DNA of 64,000 nucleotides from Diplonema papillatum (lineage: Eukaryota; Euglenozoa; Diplonemea; Diplonemida; Diplonemidae), in NCBI GenBank assembly GCA_030068145.1, contig JAPJBO010000209.1, positions 62,001 through 126,000 of the forward strand. Reading direction: 5' to 3'. Below are positions 11,057-23,600 of the stretch, piece after piece. The translations under genes were made by a program, and so were the position numbers. Under the pieces are notes generated by a model. The model searched no databases. It saw only the letters and a program-made list of their open reading frames with translations, and was not told the DNA's origin. Position 1 is the stretch's first letter. Every line of letters starts with the position of its first letter.

Positions 11057-11540
11057 GGTATGGTCGTTTTGGCAGAGTGAGCCGATGCCTCTCATCTCAC
11101 CTTTAAAACACGGCTAATTCACGCATGCTCTTGACAGACGCTAGCGTCCGACTTTCGCACGCGCGTCGCATTCGTTGGTGTGGGTTCCATCGGACACTCG
11201 GATGAGCTTCGTTACTTCACCGCCGCAGGTTCCCCCTTGCCCTGGGAGGTCTGCTTGGCTGCCTTCGGCTCCCGAGGAGGCTTGTTGTCATACAAGTGGT
11301 ATGGTCCTTTGACAGAGTGAGCCGATGCCTCTCATCTCACCTTTAAAACACGGCTGAGTCACGCATGCTCTTGACAGACGCTCGCGTCCGGCATTTTGCA
11401 CATGGCGTCGCAGTCGTTGGGTGGTATTGACAACGGGTTTCATCGGACACTCGGATGAGAGAGCATCGTTACTTCACCGCCGCAGGTTCCCCTCTGCCCT
11501 GGGAGGTCTGCTTGGCTGCCTTCGGCTCCCGAGGCGGCTT
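11057..11540 (+). repeat. Tandem duplication of a ~241-bp unit
   Basis: Two copies begin GGTATGG at 11057 and 11298 and share GAGTGAGCCGATGCCTCTC, GACAGACGCTMGCGTCCG and CACCGCCGCAGGTTCCCC. No long open frame runs through them. Confidence 0.85.
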
Positions 11541-11555
11541 GTTGTCGTATATACT

Positions 11556-11728
11556 GAGCCGGTCCATCCCCTCTTGATAGACCGTACCGAAGAATACAGC
11601 ACCGGGCAATTCGATGCAGCTCTAGGGACTAGGGATGTACCTGATAGATCGTGGTGAACCGTGATTCACTGTGATAAACAGCGGCAGGCACTTCGATGCA
11701 GTTTCAAGAGATAGGGGCGGACCGGCTC
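11556..11728 (+). mobile_element. MITE family A, copy 1
   Basis: Inverted ends GAGCCGGTCCATCCC and (reverse) GAGCCGGTCCGCCCC bound a 173-bp non-coding element. Its body contains CACCGGGCAATTCGATGCAG and CAGCGGCAGGCACTTCGATG. Flanking TATA-like bases may be the target duplication. Confidence 0.85.
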
Positions 11729-12014
11729 ATATACGTGGTGCGATCTGCACCCGGCAAGAACTAAGCACGCACCCCGGCAAGAACCGAGCAGAAACACGGC
11801 CGAATTTGAAACTGGTCACACTGAGTTTCCGGTCTCACGTACTGCTACGGTCGGCGGAGGCGCGCTGCACGTCGCGGCTCTGCTACGGTGGGTAAGAAAT
11901 GCAAGCACAAGCGGCGCGTGGCGGCAGATGCATGCACGCATACCTTCCCTGCAGGCGGCTTCATGTCCATGAAAGACTGCAGTTCGGCGCCCACAGCGCT
12001 CAGCTTCCCATTTT

Positions 12015-12200
12015 GAGCCGGTCCGTCCCTATCTCTTGAAACTGCGTCGAAGTGCCTGCCGCTGTTCATCACAGTGAATCACGGTCCACCACGGTCTATC
12101 AGGTCCATCTCTAGTCCCTAGAGCTGCAGAGCTGCATCGAATTGCCCGGTGCTGTATTCTTCGGTCTATCACGGTCTATCAAGAGGAGATGGAGCGGCTC
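12015..12200 (-). mobile_element. MITE family A, copy 2
   Basis: This is the same element as at 11556 in inverted orientation, bounded by GAGCCGGTCCGTCCC and its imperfect inverse. Copies 1 and 2 face each other 287 bp apart. Confidence 0.85.
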
Positions 12201-12388
12201 ACATTTTTGAACGTGCTCGCCTGGGCTTCTCTCTCCCCTCACGCCCGCTGGCGCTGTGGCTTACCCGCTATCCCGTCTCCTTGCTTTGCCGTGTGGCGCC
12301 GCGATGGAAACGTGGCAAACACACGAAGATCGTTACGAGTCGGTTCGCTTCCCCTTCTTTCTCAGCGGCGCGTAATGCGCAGCTTGAA

Positions 12389-12570
12389 AGAAATTGCTCG
12401 ACGATGCTGCCCGACAAAGAACAGAAGGAATCCCAAGTGCTGTAACTACCGACCCACGTGTTGAACGGACGTGAGGTCATGCGGGTCTACCCCCTGCACG
12501 ACAAATCACACAAACACAACAGGTCAAAGTCCTGAGTGAGAAAATTACACACGGTGGTGAAAGCGAAGAA
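12389..12570 (+). repeat. Dispersed repeat R1, copy
   Basis: It contains ATGCTGCCCGACAAAGAACA, GTGTTGAACGGACGTGAGGT and CAACAGGTCAAAGTCCTGAG. The family recurs at 8028-8370 (minus), 13752-14020, 32090-32345 and 59372-59580. No inverted ends are obvious. Confidence 0.85.
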
Positions 12571-12610
12571 CAAAAGGCGACGGGGTGAGAACCTTGTACA
12601 AGCCAGGGTA

Positions 12611-12786
12611 CTAAAGGGGGGGGGTCGAATAATAACACTGTGTTATTATTCGATTTGTCGAATAATAAAAAAAGTTCCGGGTAGCCGCACAGTAGCAGGA
12701 TCAAGTAGTGGTAGTGTTTTTAGACAACCAGACGTGTGTCAAATAACTGTTATTATTCGACCCCCCTCCCCCCCCCCCCCCTTTAG
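12611..12786. mobile_element. Inverted-repeat element with poly-G/C ends
   Basis: The 176-bp element starts CTAAAGGGGGGGGGTCGAAT and ends in the inverse ATTCGACCCCCC...CCCTTTAG. GTTATTATTCG occurs in both orientations inside. It looks like a MITE, though the homopolymer ends make the exact borders uncertain. Confidence 0.7.
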
Positions 12787-13000
12787 AACTTGAGCCAGTC
12801 TTTTTATCACCTGGTGATCTGGACCTAAGTTGAAAATATCACCAGCCAGTCCCTGCCCACCTGCTGGGGAGGCCCAAGCCTCCCACAACTGCGGTTCAGA
12901 GTATCAAACAGCTGTGAGGAACACGAAATAGTACGTACATTCAGCCGATTTTCCAGCGTAAACTTTGGCTCGACGAGCTACGAACAGCCGCCTGACAAAA

Positions 13001-13312
13001 ACCAGACTCACACCGCTGTCCTGTCTGCAGACACTCAGGTTCCGCGCTGATGATGATCCGCCTTGTGTGTTCGTGGCTTAAAGGACCGAAGCACGGCGCA
13101 GACGGGACCAGTGCGGTGTTGAGCACATGCCCATTCCAAGCACGTTCTTGCATTCCCCCACCTCATACCAGACTCACACCTATCTGCCGCCACTCAGATT
13201 CGGCGCTGATGATCGTCTGCCTTATGTGTCCTGGCTTAAAGGACCGAAACACGGCGCAGACGGGACCAGTGCGGTGTTGAGCACATACCCATTCCATAGC
13301 ACGTTCTTGCAA
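13001..13312 (+). repeat. Tandem duplication of a ~166-bp unit
   Basis: Both copies begin ACCAGACTCACACC (13001, 13167) and share GGCGCAGACGGGACCAGTGC and GGTGTTGAGCACAT. A weaker relative occurs around 33330-33400. Confidence 0.8.
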
Positions 13313-13646
13313 ACCCACCCTCCTCGCCCCTGTTCCTTCAAGTCCAGTGTCCCGAGGTTCGTGTTAACTGTTAAACATCGGAGAAATCACAACGCACCGC
13401 TTCCCACAGGAAAAGAGAACTCAACACCAACCAAAAAAAAAAGCCCGAAAGAAAGGAGCAACAACAACTACAAAAAGGAAGCCGAAAAAAAAAAAAAAAA
13501 AAAAAAAAAACACAGCAACTCGACACCTTTCTCCCCGGGGGGTCCTCTTTCACCCCTTTCCCCACGGCTGCTGGTGGTCCCCCGTTGGCTCTGTAGGGTC
13601 TCCTCGGCCGCGCCTCCCCACCCCCGTGGGGCCATAGACCGAAACA

Positions 13647-13711
13647 ATGAGATTGAAGCGATTCCTTCTCCGCTACTACCCGCCGGGTCTGACTCTCGAA
13701 TATGAGCGAAG
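13647..13711 (+). CDS. DAW1 exon 1
   Basis: The exon starts at ATG 13647 and encodes 21 residues plus two bases, including the conserved [14 protein letters not shown] stretch. The donor is GCGAAG|GTGTGT, phase 2. Only 40 bp separate it from an R1 repeat in intron 1. Confidence 0.93.
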
Positions 13712-16700
13712 GTGTGTCGCGGTTTTCTTTTACAGAAGCGCCCGCCTGGAATGAAATGCTCGACGAAGCTGCCAGACAAAGAAGCGAAGGAATCCCAAGC
13801 GCTGTAACTACCGAACCACGTGTTGAACGGACGTGAGGTCATGCGGGTCTACCCCTACACGACAAGACACACAAACACAACAGGTCAAAGTCCTGAGTGT
13901 GAAAACAACACACGGTGGTGTAAGCGAAGAACAACGACCTTCTTGTATTCGCCCCTCTACCTCTATATTTGCTCCCTTCCATTCGGAGTCGAAAGTAGCT
14001 ACGTCGAGTATTTTCATTCTTGAAAGCATGCAAAATCCTCTGGGGAACACTTGAAGCCTCATGAGTTTTCGCTGGGATCGTCGGAAACACAAGCAAAAAT
14101 TTGAAGACAAGAACTTTAGCTTTAAAAATCGGTCACAAAAACAGTCCCGGGCATGGCTCGCCATTACTCATAATGGAAGTGTATGGTGTGATCCACAGTA
14201 GAAAACTTAGCTTCCCATGCACTTACTAAGAACTTCCCCAAGTACACCCCATGTACACCCAAGTAAGGCCATTTCTGGCGATTTTTTGCATTTAGTACTT
14301 CCCGTGAACTTCCCAAGTACCCCGAGTACCAAGTAAGGCCACCGGATCACACCAGTGTAGACCGAAGAAACAACCCACATCCACATAGCCCTTACTTGCT
14401 CTAAGAGAACCCATTTAACAAAAAACGAACGTGAACTCGGTGTCGGTCACAAGAGTCATGGAAATGGCAAAGCACATAGGAAATAAGAGCGCGCGCTAAA
14501 AATAAATCGAATAGTCGGCAAGGCAACAATGATACGCGCACAAGCACACGTACTGCCACTACAGCAGATACGATGCCACACTAACATACTATACCTTAAA
14601 GGAACCTTTCCGACAATGGTCACCCGGAGACTTCAAAACTCCGGATCCCTAAGCCAACTTGCACTCTAAAAATTTCCCGGGAGACCCTACAATACCGGAA
14701 GCTCAAGCGAACTTCAACTCTAAAAAAAAAACCCCCGCAACACAGCAGTCATACTGTCCGTTTGCGTGCGAGTCCGCTATCAGGAGCCCAGCGGGAAAGC
14801 AACAGAATGGGCCCCTTGGCTAATGCACGAGATCAAGTCTAGCTCGAAGATACGATAACACAAAACATTTCTTTTGGGAACCCCGCCGATCACCACAAGC
14901 ACGCACTAAGCTGAACTTCACAAGCACACAAAAGGTCGAAAGACACCAATCTCTACGTCCATTCGGAATCGTCGGAAACACAAAAAAAACAGCAACGGCA
15001 CGGTCGAAACGAAGACGATCGACCTGCTGACTCTCTCGCCTCATTCGAACCTCGATGCCCTCGCAAGACATGTCGTCGACGAGGAGCCGCTCATCCCGGA
15101 AAGCCGATACGAGCAGGTGAAGCAGCTCCTTGCGAAGCTTCAAGAGAAGACCTATGACACAAAGCAGGTACGGCACCCACTTCTTTTATAATGTAGTCTC
15201 TTCATGATAGCCAGCTACATAAAAACCCGTGGGGAAACCACTCTTCAAAAGTCTACGACACCATAAGCCCTGGTGCAAAAACAAGCACTGTAAACAACGC
15301 ACAGCAACGACGACTCCATCAGACGAATAACCTCACTAACCACGGGTACCCAGTGTGCCCAGAGTGCCTTAGCTGTGGCGAGCAACGAACAGTTTTACCC
15401 TGCAAATCTACCCAAAAAAAGCCTTGTTTTAGGACGGAAACAACCCGCACCACGTGAAGCACCGCACTGCGAGAAAATACATATAAACGCGGACAACAGA
15501 CCGGTACGGGCTACAAGGCAACCCCTGCAACTTGTAGAACGTGGGGGGCCCAAGACTACACTCCACGAAGGAATGTACTTGGTGTCGGTCACAAACAGTC
15601 CCGGACATGGCTAGCCATAACCCATAACGAAAGCGTGCACTAAATATACAACCCGTAACCACATAGCCCTTTCTTGCTCTAAGAGAACCCATTCATGAAC
15701 GGTCACACGGAGACCCTAAAACCCCAGAATTTCAAGCGAACTCTAAAAAAGGTGTCACGGGAAATGCCGGCAGCCGCTGCTTACCGGCTAACAGTGCATG
15801 CAGATCCGTGTGGTCCGTGTACTTAGAAGTTCCCAATGCTTAACGGCTTTATCACGTGGGCGGCCCTGAGATTACCCTCAGGTGACACCACTTCATGTTC
15901 TTTTTTATGGTAACGATGCTTGTCTACATCAAAAAGTGTCGGATGGCAGCGTTTTGTGTTAAATCACTCAAAACAGGGTTTACACACGTACGCACAAACA
16001 AAAAATATGCCGGCTGTGCCTACCCTAGAACAAATGGATCTACCGAACGTAGATTGGGATCCCATCCCAGTCGTGCTATATCCGGTGAGCCGCCCGGCTG
16101 CTGTGGGACGAAGACACTGCGTTTTTCCCCATCATGCGACACCGCCCATGATGTCGCCAACGGACGACACTGTTCGCGTTGTGGCGGTATTTGTATCGCC
16201 TCATGCCTGCGGTCCCGGCTCAGGGGCAGGGACAATCGTGACAGATTCGCCTTGGCAGAGGCGCTCAACACCACGTGGGTATGTCCACATGCTGTTGGCT
16301 GGTGCACAACGGCAGCCCGTTGATTCCGGTTGAACCAGAGCCCGAGGAAGCCCAGGAGGTACTGCCGCCTGAGTGGGAGGCCGAGTCAGTCCTCGGCGCG
16401 GGTTCCCAGGCTTCGGTGATCGCACCGGTCCGGGTTGAATTGCTCAACCACAAAGATCGGGGGTAGCCCAGTTGGCAGCCCTTGCCCAACAGCAGCGGGC
16501 GGCCCTGATGGCCCTCGGTTGCAGAGACCTCCGAGTTCCGTTTGATCTTGATATTCGAAGGGTTTCCGAATGGATCCCATATTTGGGCTCTCCTGACTGC
16601 GTCATCGAAATTCTTAACAGAATCCGACAGCGGTACGGGCTTTCTTAGAGCGCCCGAACTCCCCCGAGGCCGACTCCGTCAGCATGAGCATGCGCACCTT

Positions 16701-19700
16701 GTGGAAAATGGTGTGGAACAGTCGTTCAAAGCAAAATGGCACTTGGAGAGAGGACAACTTGAGAGTTCTTCACATCGCAATGGTGCAATTTCAAGGGGTC
16801 GGGCGTTCCCCGCGGCGTTGCTCGGGCTCGAGGTATTGCCTATGAGGCATATCTCGACGGGATGGCGAGTATCAGGAGTTTACTGATCTCGTCCTCAGGG
16901 TGGCCGTCAACAAGACCGAGTCCGCCGATGAGGTTAAGGCAGCTCGGAGAGCAGCGCAGGCTACTCCGTTCGCGAGCAGGCGTCCCATAGCGGTGAACCG
17001 CGGGGCCGCCGGACGTTCGTCTGGTTTCAAGAGGAAGTCCGGACACGACAGCGGCCCCCGAGCAAAAAAGGGAAAATATTGACTCCTCGGGACCCGACTC
17101 AGCAGTCTTTGGCGTCCCGGTTAGCGAGCTCAGTTCCGACCTACTTGTACGAAGGCACACAATAGCCTGTGATGCCGCGGGTAATGAACCCGCCCCAGTC
17201 TCGCAAGGGTACACAACAGCATGTGATACCTCGGGTATTGGATCCGCCCCAGTCTCGCGAAGGCACACAACAGCCTGTGATGCCTCGGGTATTGAACCCG
17301 CCTCGATCTCGCGAAGGCACACGTCAGACCGTGATGCCGTGGGTATTGAACCCGTCCCACCCTCGCGAAGCCCTACAGCAATACTCATGCCAATGATTTA
17401 CCAGCACACAGTATCTGAGTGGTGGATGAATTTGAAATGGGCTGTTGGCTTCAGGAGTGTGCACCAGGGGGAGCGGGGCGAGGGTCACACAGATGGCAAA
17501 CAGTGCCACCAGTACGTTGGTCGATATGTTTAATTTCTCCACCTGAATGTACCGTACCGTTTGCCGGGGGGCGGAGCCCCCCGGACCCCCCAGCAGCCTG
17601 TCATGCCTCGGGTGTTGGACCCGACCCAATCTCACGAAGGTACACAACAGTCTGTGATGCCGCGGGTATTGAACCCGCCCTGGTCTCTCAAAGGCACACA
17701 ACAGCCTGTGATGCCTTGGGTATTGAACCCGCCCCAGTCTTACGAGGGCACACGACAGTCCGGGAGGCCCACTTTAAAGCTCGGAGCCGCCCAAGTCAGT
17801 CTGCGGCGGCCCGGTGGTTGAATTCGCTTCGCCTTCGCGGCGCGCAACAGCCCGTGGGGCCGTCGACGTCGGAAACGCTCAAGCCTCACGACAGCCCACA
17901 ACAGACGGCGATACCCAGAGAACCAGACGCTCTCAGGATTTGGCGAGAACAATTGGAACAGAGCCGAATCAGGAAGTTCAACCGCCTTGCAGACCCGGAC
18001 TTCCCTTCTCTCAGGCGGAACTTGCTGAAGACGATGTCCGCCTGCTTCCGCGGACAGGACTCCTTCTTGTCGGTCATGCGACGCACCGAGGCCTTCGAGC
18101 TTCAGCTTCGGGCGATCGAGCCGCACATCACCCGGGAGGAGGCCTTCCACCTAGACTACTGGACCTTGGTCAGATCCAGGCTGCCTCGGCGCGACAGTAC
18201 CTGACGTACTACCGTCAATCGCTGAAGACTCCGCAATCGGCCTTGCGGCGTGCTCTTACCAACCGCCTAGAGCTCTTCAGAGAGCACGAAGCAAAAATGC
18301 GACGGGTACCGACGCTGAGATCCATCAAGGAGTCCATTCCGAAGGGCTCTCTGATCCAATCGGCTGCCCTCGCTCTACAGCTAGCGACGGGGGCACGTTG
18401 GGTAGATCTGGAGCGGCTGGAGCACTTCCACGTAAAGCTGCAGCACCGGGATCTTCACTCCGACCAGTTTATGGTCACCTGGGTGAAGGGCAAGACAGAC
18501 CTTGCCGGCCTGGGACAAAGCCAAGTGCTCCCGGTAAACGGTTCCCTGTCGGCCCGCTTCCTGAAGTGGTTCCGCTCACAGCCTTCGTCCTCTCCGAGTC
18601 ACCGCCACCGAGTTCCGCTGCTTTTTGGCCTTTCGAGTTGGAAATGCAATGTTCCACATGACGCGACTGGCTATGGGTTATCGAGGCGCCCCACAGCCCG
18701 GCCAGGCCGTCTCTCTTGCACTCGCTAACAACTCGACGCGCGGAGACGTTCAGTCCCTGGTCTGGCTCGACAACGTGATCCTGGTGGGACCGGACTTGCT
18801 GAGGTTACGCGAGTGCATCAGCAGGTTTCGGGCACTTTGCGCCCGCTATGGGGCGGTTATTGGATGAATCCGGCCCGATCCAGCGGGGAACGGTTTTGGG
18901 CTTGGAGATGGATCTTTGTGCCAAGCGGTGGCGGATGGATCCTTCCTGGGTGGAGAAGATAGGCCGAGCTGTTAGCCTTTTAGACCTTACGTCGGCTCTA
19001 CCTTTACGCATCTGGCGGCGTCTATGCGGCACAGTGGTATGGCGGGGACATGCTTTGAGCCTGCCACTCTTTCAGCTGGCTCCCGTGCTCCGATGGATGT
19101 CTGCGACGAGCAAGGACATCGAATTGACACTCCCCTCGGTGTGGGAAGAAGAGACTTGCGTACCTGCCGCAACCTATGGAGTGCTTCCAGACGGCTTTAG
19201 GGGCCCTTTTGAGCAAACCCTGGAAAAGCTGGCAGCCCCTGCCCACTCGCTCCTTGTTGGCACTACTGACGCTAGTCTCACTGGCTGGTGTTTTATCGTC
19301 GATCTGGAGGTGGTCCGATGGGGGTTCACTCCACCCGAATTGGTTCCGGATCAGATACATCCCCGCGAGATGTACGCACTTTTGAGACTGGTGATGCATC
19401 TGGTTGACATTGGCTCATCTTGCTATCGAGTTAGGGTTGGCGTGACAGCACAGTTGTCATCGGCGCCTGGCGTCGGAAATATTCTTTCGATCCCACTATC
19501 TTGGAGATGATAGTGACCGCGCTTCAGCTGGCCGAAACTGCGGGGCTCCTAAACGAGCCTTTCTACATCCCCAGTCTGCAGAATCCCGCCGACAAGTTTA
19601 CGCGAGTTACGGACACCACCTTGCCGGCGTTTCCCTTTAACAACAACGTCAGGTATTGCAAACCTCCCGGTGAATAGACCAGCCACGTCTACCTGGTGAG

Positions 19701-20560
19701 CGCGATACGTCCTCTTACGGCGGCCTATCTCTGGCTATAGCCACACCGCCTGGCTTTCGGTCTCCCTCCCACGGTATACGTACACTCAGCGACATCCCCG
19801 TTCCAACCCTCGTCATGATGACTTACGTGTCGTTGAGGCTTGCCCTCCTACAACAAAGTGAGAATCGTTAAACTGAAGAAAAAAGGAGGTGATGTGCCTG
19901 CATGGAACACGACACTTTTTAGCCATATTTGAAGATATGATTTCATCCTTCGGGGGACGGATAGAGCGTGGGAGGCCCATCCGGCGCTCGCCTCAAGACT
20001 TCTGTTTTCATCTTGCGGTGATAGCTGCGCGGGGGTTTCGGTCCCGTGCAACAGCTGAGCATTTTTACTCAGGCGGCACATCTCATCCGAGGATGTGGCA
20101 AGCTCTCTCTGCGCAATGAGCTTGACCTGACTAGCAGTTTTGAGTCCTGTTCCGAGACTCGCTCGCACGGCCAAGCAGTGTGTGGGTGGTGTGTGTGTGT
20201 GGTTGAAGTTCATGTCTGGAGCGAAGTTTAGCCCGTAATACCGGTCGGGTTGGAGCTTCCGCATTTGTACGTGTACCCCGTGTGTTGTGTTGCCGACAAT
20301 CAACCGAGGTTGATGTGCAATCTGGAGTCTTTCGACCGTTCTTGGTATTCCTTCCGGGCCCGCGACACAACGTGTCAACACACGCCTGCCAGGTCCCGCC
20401 CGTCAGTCAGAACGCCCCCGGCTGCGCCACCATCGTCTTTGACAGGGCCGCGGCTCGCACCGCGCCCACGACGTAACGACTTACGCCCGCCGTAGCAGTA
20501 CGGGACAGTAGTGGGGCGACCGGATACTCTCCGGAGAGATGGTCCCTGCACTCTAACTCG

Positions 20561-20606
<46 letters not shown>

Positions 20607-23600
20607 TCCTTTGGGTAGTGGTTCTGCTATCAACCCAAACGCAGCGTGTCGGAAACTCAAAGCCGACTGGTGAAAGTGACACGTGGACTACACTTCGATT
20701 CAGACGTTACCCACTCAAAGCCCTGAACTTAAAACACACACATACACACAACAGGTCTTCTACCTGTTCAAGATGCTGCGGGCGCACATCCTGCCGCTGA
20801 CGAACTGCGCTTTCAACAAAGATGGCGACAAGTTCATCACGGGGTCGTACGACCGCACGTGCAAGGTTTGGGACACGGCGACCGGAAACGAAATCGTCAG
20901 TCTCGACGGGCACAAGAACGTCGTTTACGCGCTCTCCTTCAACACCCCCTTTGGCGACAAGGTGGCCACGGGAAGCTTCGATAAGACATGCAGGGTATGC
21001 TGACCGATTGTTCTACAGCATTAGAGTAAAGTCGGACTTACGTCAGATTAACGTCAGATTAACGTCAGACTAACGTCAGACTAACGTCAGACTAACGTCA
21101 GACTAACGTCAGACTAACGTCAGACTAACGTCAGACTAACGTCAGACTAACGTCAGACTAACGTCAGACTAACGTCAGACTAACGTCAGACTAACGTCAG
21201 ACTAACGTCAGACTAACGTCAGATATTGAGCCTGACAACCACCCCATCATTCACTGCGAGCGCCGCCTTCGGTGGACCCGAGGAGAATTTGCAACAAGAA
21301 ATTGCACCGACAGCTTTGGGACTCGCGCACGGGTGACTGCTTGTACGCGCTTCGCGGCCACCTTACGGAGATTGTCTGCCTCTGCTTCAACCCGCAATCG
21401 ACGTTGCTGGCTTCGGGCTCGATGGACAACACAGCTAAGGTATGCAGTGTGTATCAAAGTTGGTGAAATGGATGGAAGACTCAACCGGGTATCTTCGAGT
21501 TGGACACAGGATATGGGTGCTTCGCGATGAAGTACGAGCTTCCGTGTCTGATGCCTTCGTCTAGGAGCTCACGGTCTGACCTTCATCTAGGGGCTCACGA
21601 TCTGACCTTCGTCTAGGGGCTCACGGTCTGGCCTTCGTCTAGGAGTTCACGATCTGACCTTCGTCTAGGGGCTCACGGTCTGACCTTCGTCTAGGAGCCC
21701 ACGGTCTGATTTCGTCTAGGGGGCTCACGGTCTGACCTTCTTCTAGGGGCTCACGATCTGGCCTTCGCCTAGGGGCTCACGGTCTGACCTTCGTCTAGGA
21801 GCTCACGGTCTGACCTTCGTCTAGGGGCTCACGGTCTGACCTTCGTCTAGGGGCTCACGGTCTGATTTTCGTCTAGGGGGCTCACGGTCTGATCTTCGTC
21901 TAGGGCTCACGGTCTGATCTTCGTCTAGGGGGCTCACGATCTGACCTTCGTCTAGGGGCTCACTGTCTGACCTTCGTCTAATCTTGAATCAAACGAACAG
22001 CTGTGGGACGTCGAGACCGGGCAGGAGCTTCACACGCTCTTGGGCCACACGGCGGAGATCGTCAGCTTGAATTTCAACTCGACGGGCGACACCATCATCA
22101 CTGGGTATGAGTCCTCGCTTTTTCACACTTTCACTGAGGGAGTTGAAGCACCACGAAAGTCGATAAGAGTTTCAGCTTAGTGGGAATTTGATCAAAGTAG
22201 CATCAAGACCAGCCGCAGTCAACGCCGCGCGGTGCGAGGTTTTGATATTAATCATCATGTTTCAAACCCCCGGTTGCGCGTAACCTGGAAGCACCCAGAG
22301 GGTGTCGGTGGTACAAAGGTGCAGTTGCCCGCATCCATCCGGCAATCAGGTCGCATCGGGGAGGTGACACTACCCGCCTGGACAAGGTGTCCTGCTGCCC
22401 CAACCTCCATAAGAGAACTTCGCACAGCTTCAGGGTGTGGTTGGTGCAAAGGAAAAGTCAAGTTTCAAGGTGACCTCGCCCAAGCTCGTTTCCCCGGGTT
22501 AAGGGAGTCACTCAGCATTCCCTTGCCCTGGTGGATTCAGTTACAAAGACGTGTCTTTACTTCTTCCAGCACGTACCTTGCGCGCCTGACCCAGCGAGCT
22601 ACGAGGGTCCCAACAAAATATCAAGTCCCAATTACTTCCAACTTTCTCCTTTACCTTGCATCAAATAGGTGTCACGGCAAGTTTTGGCAGCCGCTGCTTA
22701 ACAAAATTTGACGTGGGCGGCTTTGGATTTACATCTGAATGACACCTCCACACCACAATATGTTGTCGACAACAAACAAGTAGAACAATAAAACAAAACT
22801 ACGCATTCTTTTCTTCAAGGCTGTTCTCGCCAGACAATACGAAGAGCAGAAACTCGTCAGACAATAACAATACGAAGAGCAGAAACTCGTCAGACAATAC
22901 GAAGAGCAGAAACTCGTCAGACAATACGAAGAGCAGAAACTCCTCATTATACGGCCATTGTTAGTACCAAAAACGAAGCGAACTTTAGCTCTAAACAAGA
23001 GTGCCCAAAGAAATGTCGGGAACAGCAAATTAAATGCCCCCACAAACACAGCTCCTTCGACCACACGTCCAAGATCTGGGACGTACGCTCGGGACGGTGC
23101 ATCCACACGCTGTCTGGACACAAAGGTGAGATCTCCAGCACCCAGTTTAACTACAGCGGCGACTTGGCCATTTCCGGGTCTATCGACAGAACTTGCAGGG
23201 TCTGGAACGTCAGCTCCGGTCAGTGTATCTACACGATGCGGGGCCACACAGATGAGGTCTGCGCGTTATTTGTTTTTTTTTCGGTGAGAAAAAACACGCA
23301 GTCTTTTTTCGCTTGGTCTTATTCTCCCAACAATATAGGTGAACACCCAAACACACACCTTCTCCCTTTCCGGTTTTTTGCGCCACTGACCCGCAGGTCA
23401 GAAAAAATTTCAAAGTTCCCTCACCAGAATATGCCGCCGAAGGCGCAGGCGAGAAACGGGGATGAACTTCTGGAACGGGAGAAGAGGATGGAGGAGCTGG
23501 AGCGGTCGCTTAAAGAGCGCGAGGATAAGCTGAGGGAGGCTGAAGACCGGCTGAAAGAGCAGCAGCAGCAGCGGGGAAGACCGCTAGAGGACCCGGACGA

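Larger units (their letters stand above)
16009..19677 (+). mobile_element. Decayed YR retrotransposon (element 1) in DAW1 intron 2
   Basis: Fragments in order are a Gag-like region, a 54-bp repeat array, a tyrosine recombinase N-terminal half, a partial reverse transcriptase, and RNase H. Several frameshifts interrupt them. An internal deletion near 18620-18640 fuses the recombinase directly to the middle of the RT. The Gag-YR-RT-RH order is the same as in element 2 in intron 6. No terminal repeats could be fixed by eye. Confidence 0.85.

Noticed and set aside
10743..11095. Minus-strand 79-133 residue frames
   Set aside because: No domain, no splice support, and partly within the tandem duplication.
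21560..21985. CRISPR-like array
   Set aside because: There are no spacers, only a decaying 26-bp minisatellite.
20755..23256. Separate WD40 pseudogene fragments
   Set aside because: All fragments join with matching phases into one full-length DAW1, so they are exons.
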